Source of the DNA: Paracoccus thiocyanatus
GTDB lineage: Bacteria > Pseudomonadota > Alphaproteobacteria > Rhodobacterales > Rhodobacteraceae
Direction of reading: 5' to 3'
Assembly: GCF_900156255.1 (NCBI RefSeq)
Contig: NZ_FTMK01000007.1
Coordinates: 98,313 to 162,312 of the forward strand
DNA length: 64,000 nucleotides
Under the pieces are notes generated by a model that saw only the letters and a program-made list of their open reading frames with translations, had not been told where the DNA came from and searched no databases. Shown piece after piece: positions 1 through 7,573 of this stretch (position 1 is the stretch's first letter; each line of letters starts with the position of its first letter). The position numbers and the translations under genes were made by a program.

Positions 1-931
1 CCATGTCGGGCAGGCCAGCATATTTCAGGCCGGGGCCGCGTTGCATGCGGCCCGCCATGTTGCCCAGATCCACGCCGCACCAATAGGCGCAGCGCCTGGG
101 CGTGGCCTCCGCGATCAGGGCGGAAAGGGTCGTCTCGACCCCCTCGGCCATGATCATGGTGTCGCAGTCCGGCGGCGTCATGAACCGGATGACGGCCCCC
201 TTCTTCGAGCCCAGCACCTTCTTGCTGGGCAGCGTCTCGCCCGGCTTGCGCGGATCGGTCAGTATCAACTTGCCCTTGGGCTGGCCTAGGTCGAGCCAGG
301 TGCGATGCACCGCCGTCACCCGGTTGCCCGCATCCACCACCGCCGCGATCATCGCAGGCCCGACATGCAGGGTCTGCCATTCCTGCGACTTGCCCTCGAC
401 CGGCACCGTATAGCGGGCCTCGGGATCAAAGCGCAGGACCTGCGGCAGGTCGGGATAAAGCGCGGGCTCGATGCCGCGCAGGGTCAGGTAATCCCGCACC
501 GCCGTGCCCTCGGCCGGGACGCCGGCGAACCAGATATCCCGTGCGGCCCGGATCGAGTTTTCGCGCGTGCGGCGGGCGATATCGGACTGCTTGCGCCGAT
601 TCTCTTCGGCCTTGCGCCTGCGCTCGGCGCGTTCGGCATCGGACAGGCCTTGGGCCGGACCGCAAAGCCATTCCAGCGCAGCCCGAAAATCCAGCCCCAG
701 CACATGCTGCACCAGCGCGATCTGGTCGCCGCGGGCATGCGGCCCGCATTCTTTCCGGCAGGTGAATATCCCGTCCCTCAGATTAACCCCGAACCGATCA
801 CGCCCGCCGCATTGCGGGCACGGCCCGACCATCTCGCCGCCGGTGCGGACCAGGCCGGACAGCTCCAGCCGCGCCACCACATCGGCGATGGGCATGGCCT
901 TGGCTTCGTCGAGGCGATGATCGTCCCGCAT
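1..931 (-). CDS. Toprim / zinc-finger primase-like protein of the integrated element (partial, runs off the left edge)
   Basis: This reading frame has no stop before the window edge, so only its N-terminal 310 residues or so are present. Near residues 37-60 it has a CHC2-like zinc-binding arrangement (CPQCGGRDRF followed by CRKECG), as in primases that recognise template DNA. Around residue 270 it has AEGVETTLSAL, which fits the glutamate motif of a Toprim domain. Together these point to a phage or plasmid DNA primase/primase-helicase that would make primers for element replication. Its ATG overlaps the stop of the upstream gene by one base (TGATG), so translation is probably coupled, and it is the last visible gene of the leftward arm. 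The missing C-terminus could hold a helicase domain. Confidence 0.8.
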   Translation of the reverse strand, partial: MRDDHRLDEAKAMPIADVVARLELSGLVRTGGEMVGPCPQCGGRDRFGVNLRDGIFTCRKECGPHARGDQIALVQHVLGLDFRAALEWLCGPAQGLSDAERAERRRKAEENRRKQSDIARRTRENSIRAARDIWFAGVPAEGTAVRDYLTLRGIEPALYPDLPQVLRFDPEARYTVPVEGKSQEWQTLHVGPAMIAAVVDAGNRVTAVHRTWLDLGQPKGKLILTDPRKPGETLPSKKVLGSKKGAVIRFMTPPDCDTMIMAEGVETTLSALIAEATPRRCAYWCGVDLGNMAGRMQRGPGLKYAGLPDM

Positions 932-1254
932 CACGTCCGGCCCCGCGGGCCCCGCACATGCTCCCAGGCATCTGCCAGCCGTCGGCGATCCCAATCGTTC
1001 ATCGCCTTGCGAGCCCGATCATGCAGCCCGCCATAGCATCCCGGAACCGATACCCGGCAGGTCAGGAACTGATCGGCCGTCTGGATCAACCCCATCAGGC
1101 GCGTGTTTTCGCGCGACACGCCCGGCATCAAGTCGCGCATCACGCCGACGACCAGGTCCAGGTCCTCGCGATCCGTGATCGGGGGCCTGGAAAGCACGCC
1201 CAGGGCGTGGATCATGGCCTGATCATGCAATGAGAGGCGTAGCGGATCAGCCAT
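931..1254 (-). CDS. Small hypothetical protein upstream of the primase-like gene
   Basis: A 107-residue soluble protein without a recognised domain. It contains a CRVSVPGC cysteine pair and a charged C-terminus. It overlaps the upstream gene by 8 bases and shares one base with the primase start, so it belongs to the leftward operon of the integrated element. The tight packing on both sides is the main reason to accept it as real. Function unknown; a replication-associated or regulatory role is suggested only by position. Confidence 0.65.
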   Translation of the reverse strand: MADPLRLSLHDQAMIHALGVLSRPPITDREDLDLVVGVMRDLMPGVSRENTRLMGLIQTADQFLTCRVSVPGCYGGLHDRARKAMNDWDRRRLADAWEHVRGPRGRT

Positions 1255-1579
1255 GGATGTCGGCCCTCGCGTCAGCGTCCGGCCAGGTGGTCCGCTCGAC
1301 CGCCCGGATCAGGCGGTCCCCGGCGGCGGCCAGATTAGGGACATAGCGACGCAGCGCTGGCAGCTCCGAGACGAAGCGCCGCATCTCATGGGTCAGGTCG
1401 TGATCAGCGCCGAACACGCCGTCAAGCTGTGCCGCTGCCGCCTCGATGTCGCGCATGTTCACGGCGCCGAGCCGCGCGGAATAGGCCACCGCCAGCATCG
1501 ACATTCGGGCCCTGATTGCCGCGATCGACATAAGCCTGGCTGCGGTGTTGCTTTTCAAATCCTGTGGTTGCGCGTGCAT
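1247..1579 (-). CDS. Small hypothetical protein, leftward arm of the element
   Basis: A 110-residue, mostly alpha-helical-looking protein rich in alanine and arginine, beginning MHAQPQDLKS. The frame is open further upstream, but this ATG is chosen because an AGAGGA Shine-Dalgarno sequence precedes it and the upstream extension is proline/arginine-rich, as expected of noncoding GC-rich DNA. The 3' end overlaps the next gene by 8 bases. No family is recognised. It lies between HTH regulators and the primase, so a role in early element functions is possible but unproven. Confidence 0.6.
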   Translation of the reverse strand: MHAQPQDLKSNTAARLMSIAAIRARMSMLAVAYSARLGAVNMRDIEAAAAQLDGVFGADHDLTHEMRRFVSELPALRRYVPNLAAAGDRLIRAVERTTWPDADARADIHG

Positions 1580-1841
1580 GGTCAAATCCTCTTGGCGCGT
1601 TGGTTCGGCGGGGCGGCCCAAGGGAGGATTGACCGCCCCGCCTGACACGCCATGATCCGCTGCCTCGATCCCGGCGTGTGTTTTTGCCCTGCCGCCACAA
1701 GACGGCTCTCGGCCGGGCCAGCCGCAGGTTCCACGATCCCGGTCTAGTCCCGCCCGAGGCGGCCGGAATCGTGACGGGTGGACCAGGTGCTGCGCCCCGG
1801 CTGTCTCCCCCGCCCCGGGCAACCTGAAAGCCCGAAACTCA
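1580..1841. other. Gap in the leftward operon with no supported gene
   Basis: About 260 bases separate the two halves of the leftward gene set. I see no convincing coding frame and no clear terminator; a promoter for the 1247-1579 gene may lie here, but no strong -35/-10 pair stands out. Confidence 0.4.
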
Positions 1842-2177
1842 TCACTGCCCCCACATCACATCGGCATAGCGGGGCAGCGTCTGCATGGCGAAATCCACGG
1901 CGTCGCCGCAGGGACGATGCGTGCCCTCGCGCCAGTTGCAGCCGGTCTGCTTGGTCACGCCGAAGTGCTGGCCGCAGGCCTCGGCCGTGGAAAAGCTGAC
2001 GATCATCAGCATCGACCAGCGCCGCAGGAAGTCGTCGGTATCGCGCCGCTGCGCGTGGACATGCGCCCGGCGCCGCGCTGCCGCCGAGCGGCCGCGGCCG
2101 CCCGCCGGCGTGAAGGACATTTGCCGCGCGGGCAGGTCAGATCGCTTCCGATCCGGAACTTTGCAAATCAGGGACAT
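1842..2177 (-). CDS. Small HTH-like DNA-binding protein of the element
   Basis: A 111-residue protein. The C-terminal part (residues about 65-105) contains AEACGQHFGVTKQTGCNW, which resembles the helix-turn-helix of Cro-like or YdaS-like phage proteins (helix, short turn, GVT, second helix, tryptophan). The N-terminus is basic. The start chosen (MSLICKVPD) sits inside the end of the upstream regulator gene, overlapping it by 41 bases; the longer frame upstream would overlap that gene almost completely. It is probably the second gene transcribed from the leftward promoter, in the position where lambda-like phages carry a second early regulator. DNA binding is inferred from the motif only. Confidence 0.55.
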   Translation of the reverse strand: MSLICKVPDRKRSDLPARQMSFTPAGGRGRSAAARRRAHVHAQRRDTDDFLRRWSMLMIVSFSTAEACGQHFGVTKQTGCNWREGTHRPCGDAVDFAMQTLPRYADVMWGQ

Positions 2178-2439
2178 GAGGATGCTCTTGGGGTTGTGCC
2201 GCCTTGGCGGCGGGTTGAGAGGATTGCGCGTCCAACGTTTCGGATGGGACAGGTTCGACCCACGACGAAACAGGGACGGCGCCATTGGTGACACGCTCGA
2301 TCTTCTGCGCGAGCTTCAGGCTGGGCGTTACAAGCCCGCGCATGAGCTTGGAGACCGTTCCCTGCCGCACACCGATTCGCGAGGCGAACTGCGCCTGCGT
2401 TTCATTGGAAGCTTTCAGATGATGTTCGAGCATAGTCAT
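2137..2439 (-). CDS. Cro-like HTH regulator, first gene of the leftward arm
   Basis: A 100-residue protein whose first 60 residues form an XRE/Cro-type helix-turn-helix (TQAQFASRIGVRQGTVSKLM); the rest is a polar tail. It is divergent from the repressor gene at 2533, the classic arrangement of a phage immunity region. The start ATG at 2439 lies about 8 bases downstream of the -10 box of the promoter described at 2447-2475, and no Shine-Dalgarno sequence precedes it, so the transcript may be leaderless; an alternative ATG lies 6 bases further in (2433). By analogy with Cro it would repress the repressor promoter and tune early transcription; that role is inferred from position and fold. Confidence 0.75.
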   Translation of the reverse strand: MTMLEHHLKASNETQAQFASRIGVRQGTVSKLMRGLVTPSLKLAQKIERVTNGAVPVSSWVEPVPSETLDAQSSQPAAKAAQPQEHPHVPDLQSSGSEAI

Positions 2440-2446
2440 GGAGCAT

Positions 2447-2475
2447 GATATGACCGTCAGGAATATTCCCGTCAA
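2447..2475 (-). promoter_or_regulatory. Leftward early promoter with embedded palindromic operator
   Basis: Read on the minus strand: -35 TTGACG (2475-2470), a 17-base spacer, and -10 CATATC (2452-2447). The spacer starts with the palindrome GGAATATTCC (2460-2469). The same 30-base arrangement recurs with only about four differences at 3018-3047 in the opposite orientation. A single repressor could therefore shut both arms. A half-site, ATATTCCTGA, lies at 2481-2490 on the repressor side. Confidence 0.7.
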
Positions 2476-2532
2476 GCATTATATTCCTGATGCGCGTTTG
2501 CGCCTCACCGCGAAACAAACGATCATTGCGCT

Positions 2533-2844
2533 ATGAACATAGAACGCCTTCGCCGCGACCGCGGTCTCAACCAGGACGAACTGGCCGAGATGGCTGGCGT
2601 AAAGCAGTCGACGATCTCCAAGATCGAGGGCGGCTTTGATGGCGTAACTCTAAGGGTTCTCAAGCAGATTGCCGCTGCACTCGAGGTCGAGGCCGTTGAC
2701 CTCTTCACCGATGATCGAACGCGCGCAGAAGCAGCGCTTATTCGGGCGTTTCGAAAGCTTTCTCCAGAACGTCAGCAGGGATGGCTTGATCTTGCCGAGA
2801 CTCTAGTTCGCGACGGCGATGCAGGGTCAAAACAAGAACCCTAA
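2533..2844 (+). CDS. XRE-family repressor (CI-like) of the integrated element
   Basis: A 103-residue protein with a complete XRE helix-turn-helix at residues 1-60 (LNQDELAEMAGVKQSTISKI) and a short acidic C-terminus; it lacks the LexA-like autocleavage domain of lambda CI. It is divergent from the Cro-like gene across a 93-base region containing a palindromic operator and a half-site, and is the best candidate for the protein that binds the two GGAATATTCC operators and maintains the integrated state. No Shine-Dalgarno sequence precedes the ATG. A weak -35/-10 pair (TTGCGC at 2498, GATCAT at 2521, 17-base spacing) would place the transcript start at or near the ATG, so it too may be leaderless. 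Repressor function is inferred. Confidence 0.8.
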   Translation: MNIERLRRDRGLNQDELAEMAGVKQSTISKIEGGFDGVTLRVLKQIAAALEVEAVDLFTDDRTRAEAALIRAFRKLSPERQQGWLDLAETLVRDGDAGSKQEP

Positions 2845-2899
2845 ACTGGTCGGCCGACATGGCGCTCAACAGTGCCGCGAACCTCTCCTCGTTGCTCAT
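2738..2899 (-). CDS. Possible small protein antisense to the repressor 3' end
   Basis: A 53-residue frame beginning MSNEERFAALL with a strong GGGAGG Shine-Dalgarno sequence six bases before its ATG. The predicted protein is helical and charged, unlike a random GC-rich frame. It overlaps the last 107 bases of the repressor gene on the opposite strand, so its transcript would be antisense to the repressor mRNA. No family recognised. It may be a genuine small gene or a chance frame. Confidence 0.4.
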   Translation of the reverse strand: MSNEERFAALLSAMSADQFRVLVLTLHRRRELESRQDQAIPADVLEKAFETPE

Positions 2900-3017
2900 A
2901 CCAGCCTCCCGGAACATTAAGTGAACAAATACTGCCCCGCTGCCCGACATGGGCGCAAGCGGTGACTCGGCAATATTTTGCTTGCGCTCGCATAATTCCT
3001 AGCAAGAATTTTTAGGA

Positions 3018-3046
3018 TTGACAGGAATATTCCTGACAGTCATTTT
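3018..3046 (+). promoter_or_regulatory. Rightward early promoter with embedded palindromic operator
   Basis: A perfect -35 box TTGACA (3018-3023), a 17-base spacer and a -10 box CATTTT (3041-3046). The perfect 14-base palindrome CAGGAATATTCCTG (3022-3035) overlaps the end of the -35 box and fills most of the spacer. The layout matches the leftward promoter at 2447-2475 almost base for base. It should drive the long rightward operon and be switched off by the same repressor. Confidence 0.75.
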
Positions 3047-3079
3047 CAAGCCATCCGCAACCGTTGGATGGAGCGTCCC

Positions 3080-3265
3080 ATGCAGGCCTTGCCTCTTCTG
3101 AACTGCCCCCGTGCGGTCCACGCTGCCCGCGCACTGATCGCCGACCCCGAGCGCGCCGCGCAGCAGCCGCTCTACGTCCGCACCATGGCGTGGCAAATCG
3201 CCCGCGATCGAGCCTGCCGCGACCATGTTCGCTATCACCTAAGCCACCTCCCGGAGGGCGCGTGA
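3080..3265 (+). CDS. Small basic hypothetical protein, first gene of the rightward arm
   Basis: A 61-residue protein beginning MQALPLL, arginine- and alanine-rich, with no recognised domain. The start at 3080 is preferred over the in-frame ATG at 3068 because GGATGGAG lies six bases upstream of it. It is the first gene after the operator-controlled rightward promoter, about 25-30 bases from the expected transcript start, and its stop overlaps the next start (TGATG). Being first in the early operon, it could act early in element induction, but no function can be assigned. Confidence 0.6.
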   Translation: MQALPLLNCPRAVHAARALIADPERAAQQPLYVRTMAWQIARDRACRDHVRYHLSHLPEGA

Positions 3266-3525
3266 TGGCTGCCATCGACAACATCGGGTTCCAGATCCGG
3301 GATTTCGCCCGCCGGGTGCCACAGAAGCGTAGCCGCTCGGCCTGCGCCGCCTGCTGGTTCGTGCGCGGCCTGTTCGTCGCCGGCCTGGTCTTCTGGCTGA
3401 TCCTCGCCGCCTTCGCGCTCTGGTCCTACCTGCCCGAGGCCGGCACCGTGCTGGACTACCTGTCTCCGACGGCGGTCCAGGCGCGCGATGCCGGCTGGGT
3501 TGCGCTTTCGGAGGGGTCGAGATGA
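3265..3525 (+). CDS. Small single-pass membrane protein of the element
   Basis: An 86-residue protein with one hydrophobic segment at about residues 31-54 (FVRGLFVAGLVFWLILAAFA) preceded by a basic stretch, suggesting an N-in inner-membrane orientation. A pair of cysteines lies just before the membrane helix. Its ATG shares a base with the preceding stop and its end overlaps the next gene by 4 bases. Function unknown; small membrane proteins in phage early operons are sometimes exclusion or superinfection factors, which here is only a possibility. Confidence 0.65.
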   Translation: MAAIDNIGFQIRDFARRVPQKRSRSACAACWFVRGLFVAGLVFWLILAAFALWSYLPEAGTVLDYLSPTAVQARDAGWVALSEGSR

Positions 3526-3671
3526 TGCGGACCTATTTCGGCACCCGCAACAGGCGCACCGGGCTGGTCCGGCTGCTGTCCGCGGCTGAACTCGCCCGAT
3601 TTTTCGACAACCGCGACCCGCGCGACTGGACCGATCCTGTCTCGATCTGCGCGACCGAATGGGTGTCCTGA
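3522..3671 (+). CDS. Very small hypothetical protein
   Basis: A 49-residue frame (MMRTYFGTRN... ending ATEWVS) that overlaps the previous gene by 4 bases (ATGA) and is preceded by GAGGGG. The coupling and the non-repetitive composition support a real gene. No domain recognised. About 130 bases then separate it from the beta-clamp gene. Confidence 0.5.
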   Translation: MMRTYFGTRNRRTGLVRLLSAAELARFFDNRDPRDWTDPVSICATEWVS

Positions 3672-3805
3672 CACCCGCATCCCCAAGTTCCTGCCCGCCG
3701 GACGTTCGCCTGTCCTGCCGGGCATCACTGGCCCCCGGCTTCTGCTCGGGCCGGGGGCTCTTTTCTGCAATCCGGCCGGTTCGGCCAAAGTTTTTGAGGC
3801 CACCC

Positions 3806-4924
3806 ATGACCCTGATGGAGCCCATCAAGCCCGCCGCCCAGGCCGGGATCACCTGCACCGTCGCGGACCTGCGCCGCGCGGTGAACGCGGCCGCGTTCGT
3901 GGTCGAACGGCGCAACACCATCCCCGTCCTTGGCTGCCTGCGGATCGAGCCGCTGAACGACAAGCTGCGGATCGAGGGCACCAACCTGGACAGCTGGCTG
4001 ATGGTGGACTGCCCGGCCACCTGCACCAAGGGCGAGCCATTCGTGATCGACGCGCGCCTGCTGATCGCGCTGCTGACCGGCGCCGAGCGCGACGACAGCG
4101 TCAGCATCACCCTGGACGGGAATGTCGTGACGCTGCGGATCGGCCCGGCGGTTGCCCGTGTCCAGCTGCTTTGCCTGGCATCGGACTGGCCGTCGGAGCC
4201 CGGCACCAAGGGCATGTCGTGGGTCAGCATACCGGAGGCGGCGCTTGCCAAGATGATCGGCCGCGTGCGGTGGGCCATCTCGACCGAGGAGACGCGCTAC
4301 TACCTGAACGGCATCTACATGCACGGTCGTGACGGGCGTCTTGCCTGCGCCGCCACGGACGGCCACCGGCTGGCGCTGTATCGGGCCGATGCCGAATGGC
4401 CCCTGCCCGACCTGATCTTCCCCCGCTACTCGGTGGCCGCGCTGCACCACCTGATGACCCACGGCGGCAATCAGCCGCTGCGGATCGGCGGCTCGGCCGA
4501 TCCCGTTCGGATGCAGATTTCGGGCCACGGCTGGACGCTGACGGTCAAATGCATCGACGGCGCCTATCCCGACTACACGCGGGTCATCCCCGACCGGGGC
4601 ACGATGCGCGGCTATGCGGTGATCAATCGTGCCTTGCTGCGGCGGGTCCCCAACACCCGGTCCCTCCATCACCTCGGCGACGCCTTGAAATTCGATCTGT
4701 CCCGAAAGGTCGCCAATCTGAGCAGCGTCAGCCTCGGGGTTGATGTCGAGATGCCGATCGAAGCTGACGGCGATTTCAGCATCGGCTTCAACCAGCGATA
4801 CGTCCGCGAGATAGCGTCGATCTTCGACACCGTGCGGATCGAGGCCAGCACCGCGAGCGACGCCGCCCTGATCCTGACCGAGGATCCCGACCTGACGGTC
4901 GTCCTCATGCCGATGAGGGTGTGA
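3806..4924 (+). CDS. dnaN: DNA polymerase III beta subunit (sliding clamp), element-encoded copy
   Basis: A 372-residue protein of the normal length for bacterial DnaN, with the three-fold repeated clamp architecture. Recognisable blocks include RNTIPVLGCLRI in domain 1, AATDGHRLAL in domain 2 and the C-terminal VVLMPMRV that ends many DnaN proteins. It would form the ring that tethers polymerase to DNA. The start at 3806 has GAGG seven bases upstream; the longer frame is discarded. The gene lies inside the rightward operon, four bases before the helicase-methyltransferase gene, so it is not the chromosomal dnaN beside dnaA/recF. Whether it replaces, competes with or recruits partners to the host clamp cannot be read from sequence. 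Confidence 0.85.
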   Translation: MTLMEPIKPAAQAGITCTVADLRRAVNAAAFVVERRNTIPVLGCLRIEPLNDKLRIEGTNLDSWLMVDCPATCTKGEPFVIDARLLIALLTGAERDDSVSITLDGNVVTLRIGPAVARVQLLCLASDWPSEPGTKGMSWVSIPEAALAKMIGRVRWAISTEETRYYLNGIYMHGRDGRLACAATDGHRLALYRADAEWPLPDLIFPRYSVAALHHLMTHGGNQPLRIGGSADPVRMQISGHGWTLTVKCIDGAYPDYTRVIPDRGTMRGYAVINRALLRRVPNTRSLHHLGDALKFDLSRKVANLSSVSLGVDVEMPIEADGDFSIGFNQRYVREIASIFDTVRIEASTASDAALILTEDPDLTVVLMPMRV

Positions 4925-4927
4925 GCG

Positions 4928-7573
4928 ATGGGACAGCAGCCCTCCTATGACGAGTTCCTGCGCGCCAAGGCCGCCATCGCGCCGCGCTTCGGCGGCATGC
5001 AGGTGGACGAGGCGACGCTGAACCCGGCGCTGAAACCGCACACCCGCCGCATGGTGAGTTGGGGCTTGCAAGGCGGCCGGCGCGCATGGTTCGCCAATTT
5101 CGGCCTGCACAAGACCGCGACGCAGCTGGAGACGATGCGCGTGCTGACCGAAACGACGGGCCAGCCGACGCTGATCTGCGCCCCGCTGGGCGTCCGGCGC
5201 GAGTTCATCCGCGAGGCGCAGGAGCGGTTCCGGGGCTCCTATGCCGTGGACCTGAAATTCATCCGCGACACGGACAAGGTCGACGGTCCGGGCATCTACC
5301 TGACCAATTACGAGAGCGTACGTGAAGGCAAGGTTTCTCCCGACCCGTTCATCGGCGTCTGCCTGGACGAGGCCGCGATCCTGCGCGGCTTCGGCGGCAC
5401 CAAGACCTTCCGCGAGTTCATGGCCCTCTTCGCCGGCGACGACCGGCGCGATCAGTCGAACCGCATCAAGACGGCCGGTGTCCCCTATCGCTTCGTCGCC
5501 ACCGCCACGCCCAGCCCGAACGACTATATCGAGTTGCTGTCCTATGCCGGCTTCCTCGACGTGATGGATATCGGTCAGGCCAAGACCCGCTTCTTCAAGC
5601 GCAATAGCGAGAAGGCCGACCAGCTGACCCTGATGCAGCACAAGGAGCGCGAATTCTGGCTATGGGTCGCGTCCTGGGCGCTGTTCGTCACCCGGCCCAG
5701 CGATCTGGACCCGGCGTTTTCGGACGAGGGCTACGACCTGCCGCCGCTCGACGTGCGCTGGCACGAGCTGCCGGTCGATCACCTGGCCGGCGCTGCCGTC
5801 GAGAAAAGCGGCCAGAAGCGCATGTTCAAGGACGCGACGGCCGATCTGTCCGCCGCGGCGCGCGAGAAGCGCGAGAGCCTGCCGGCGCGGGTCGAAAAGC
5901 TGATGGAGATCCGGGCCGAAGACCCGGCCGCGCACCGGATCATCTGGCATGACCTCGAGGCCGAACGCGCGGCGCTGGAGAAGGCGGTGCCGGGCATCGC
6001 CACGGTCTATGGCTCCCAGGACCTCGACCAGCGCGAGGAGCTGATCGGCGATTTCGCCGACGGCCGGGTGCAGGAGCTGGGCGCCAAGCCGGTGATGCTC
6101 GGTTCGGGCACCAACCTGCAACGGCACTGCGCTTGGTCCGTGTTCCTCGGGATCGGCTTCAAGTTCAACGACTTCATCCAGGCGGTCCATCGCCTGCGGC
6201 GCTTCGGCCAGACCGCCGACAGCGTGCGGCTGGACTTGATCTACACCGAGGCCGAGCGCGAGGTGCGCCGCAGCCTCGAGCGAAAATGGCGTCAGCATGA
6301 GGAGATGGTCAGCAAGATGATCGGCATCATCAAGGAATTCGGTCTGTCCGAGGTCGCGATGCAGCAGGCGCTGGTGCGCGCCCTGGGCGTCGAGCGGGTC
6401 GAGGCCTCGGGCCCCGACTATCGCTGCGTCCACAACGATTGCGTGGCCGAGACCCGCAGCATGGCCGACGCCTCGGTGCAGCTGATCGTCACCTCGATCC
6501 CATTCAGTACCCAGTACGAATACAGCCCGAACTACGCGGATTTCGGCCATACCGATGACGATCCGCATTTCTGGCAGCAGATGGGCTTCCTGGTCCCCGA
6601 GCTTCTGCGCGTGCTGGAGCCGGGCCGGATCTGCGCGATCCACGTCAAGGATCGGATCATTCCGGGCGGCATCAACGGGTTCGGGTTCCAGACCCTCTCG
6701 ACCCTGCACATGGATTGCGTGCGCGAGTTCCAGCGCCATGGCTGGGCCTATCTCGGGATGAAGACCATCACGACAGACGTGGTCCGCGAGAACAACCAGA
6801 CCTATCGCCTGGGCTGGTCTGAACAGTGCAAGGACGGCAGCCGCATGGGTGCCGGCGTCCCGGAATACCTGCTGATCTTCCGCCGCCCGCCCAGCGACAC
6901 CAGCAACGGCTACGCCGACCGGCCGGTCAAGAAGGCCAAGAAGGAATGGGACCCCGAGGCCAAGGACTGGCGCAACGAGGGCGGCTACAGCCGCGCCCGC
7001 TGGCAGATCGACGCGCACGGCTACATGCGATCGAGCGGCGACCGGCCGCTGGCGCCCGAGGACCTGGAAGGGCTGGACGCGGACCAGGTCTACAAGGTCT
7101 GGAAGGCCTACAACCTACAGCAGGTCTACGATTTCGAGCATCACGTCCGTATCGGCGAGGCGTTGGAGATGAAGGGCCGGCTGCCGCCGACCTTCATGCT
7201 GTTGCCCCCGCATAGCCTGCACCCGGATGTCTGGACCGATGTCGCGCGGATGCGCACGATCAACGCCGAGCAGGCGCGAAAGGGCAACGAAATGCACCTG
7301 TGCCCGCTGCAATACGACATCGTGGACCGGGCTATCGCCCAATACACCGAGCCCGCCGAATGGGTCTTTGACCCCTTCGGCGGGCTCATGACCGTGCCCT
7401 TCCGCGCCGTGAAGCTCGGCCGCAAGGGCATCGGGGTCGAGCTGAACAAGGGCTACTGGCTCGACGGCGCGAAATATTGCGAGGCCGCCTCGCGCGAGGC
7501 CGGCATGCCCAGTCTTTTTGACCTGCTCGACGCCGATCAACCCGAAAACCAGAAGCTGCGGAGGACCGCATGA
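4928..7573 (+). CDS. Helicase-DNA methyltransferase fusion protein
   Basis: An 881-residue two-part protein. Residues 1-470 resemble an SF2/SNF2 helicase: GLHKTAT (59-65) at the Walker A position, LDEAA (146-150) as motif II, ATATPSPND (191-199) as motif III, and VHRLRRFGQ (420-428) as motif VI. Residues 495-860 resemble a beta-class N4/N6 DNA methyltransferase: TSIPFS (522-527) where the catalytic (S/D/N)PP(Y/F) motif is expected and DPFGG (815-819) with GVELN (836-840) for the SAM-binding part. The Walker A glycine before lysine is histidine and the first catalytic proline is isoleucine. Similar fusions occur in temperate phages, where they may modify element DNA. Target base and activity are unknown. 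It is coupled to the next gene by an ATGA overlap. Confidence 0.8.
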   Translation: MGQQPSYDEFLRAKAAIAPRFGGMQVDEATLNPALKPHTRRMVSWGLQGGRRAWFANFGLHKTATQLETMRVLTETTGQPTLICAPLGVRREFIREAQERFRGSYAVDLKFIRDTDKVDGPGIYLTNYESVREGKVSPDPFIGVCLDEAAILRGFGGTKTFREFMALFAGDDRRDQSNRIKTAGVPYRFVATATPSPNDYIELLSYAGFLDVMDIGQAKTRFFKRNSEKADQLTLMQHKEREFWLWVASWALFVTRPSDLDPAFSDEGYDLPPLDVRWHELPVDHLAGAAVEKSGQKRMFKDATADLSAAAREKRESLPARVEKLMEIRAEDPAAHRIIWHDLEAERAALEKAVPGIATVYGSQDLDQREELIGDFADGRVQELGAKPVMLGSGTNLQRHCAWSVFLGIGFKFNDFIQAVHRLRRFGQTADSVRLDLIYTEAEREVRRSLERKWRQHEEMVSKMIGIIKEFGLSEVAMQQALVRALGVERVEASGPDYRCVHNDCVAETRSMADASVQLIVTSIPFSTQYEYSPNYADFGHTDDDPHFWQQMGFLVPELLRVLEPGRICAIHVKDRIIPGGINGFGFQTLSTLHMDCVREFQRHGWAYLGMKTITTDVVRENNQTYRLGWSEQCKDGSRMGAGVPEYLLIFRRPPSDTSNGYADRPVKKAKKEWDPEAKDWRNEGGYSRARWQIDAHGYMRSSGDRPLAPEDLEGLDADQVYKVWKAYNLQQVYDFEHHVRIGEALEMKGRLPPTFMLLPPHSLHPDVWTDVARMRTINAEQARKGNEMHLCPLQYDIVDRAIAQYTEPAEWVFDPFGGLMTVPFRAVKLGRKGIGVELNKGYWLDGAKYCEAASREAGMPSLFDLLDADQPENQKLRRTA

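Noticed and set aside
5660..7018. Long minus-strand frame opposite the helicase-methyltransferase gene
   Set aside because: It is antisense to a gene with recognisable motifs and has the composition of a shadow frame.
4928..7573. Calling the helicase-methyltransferase a pseudogene because of its altered motifs
   Set aside because: The frame is full length, in an operon with tight overlaps, and other conserved blocks are intact. The changes may be typical of its family.
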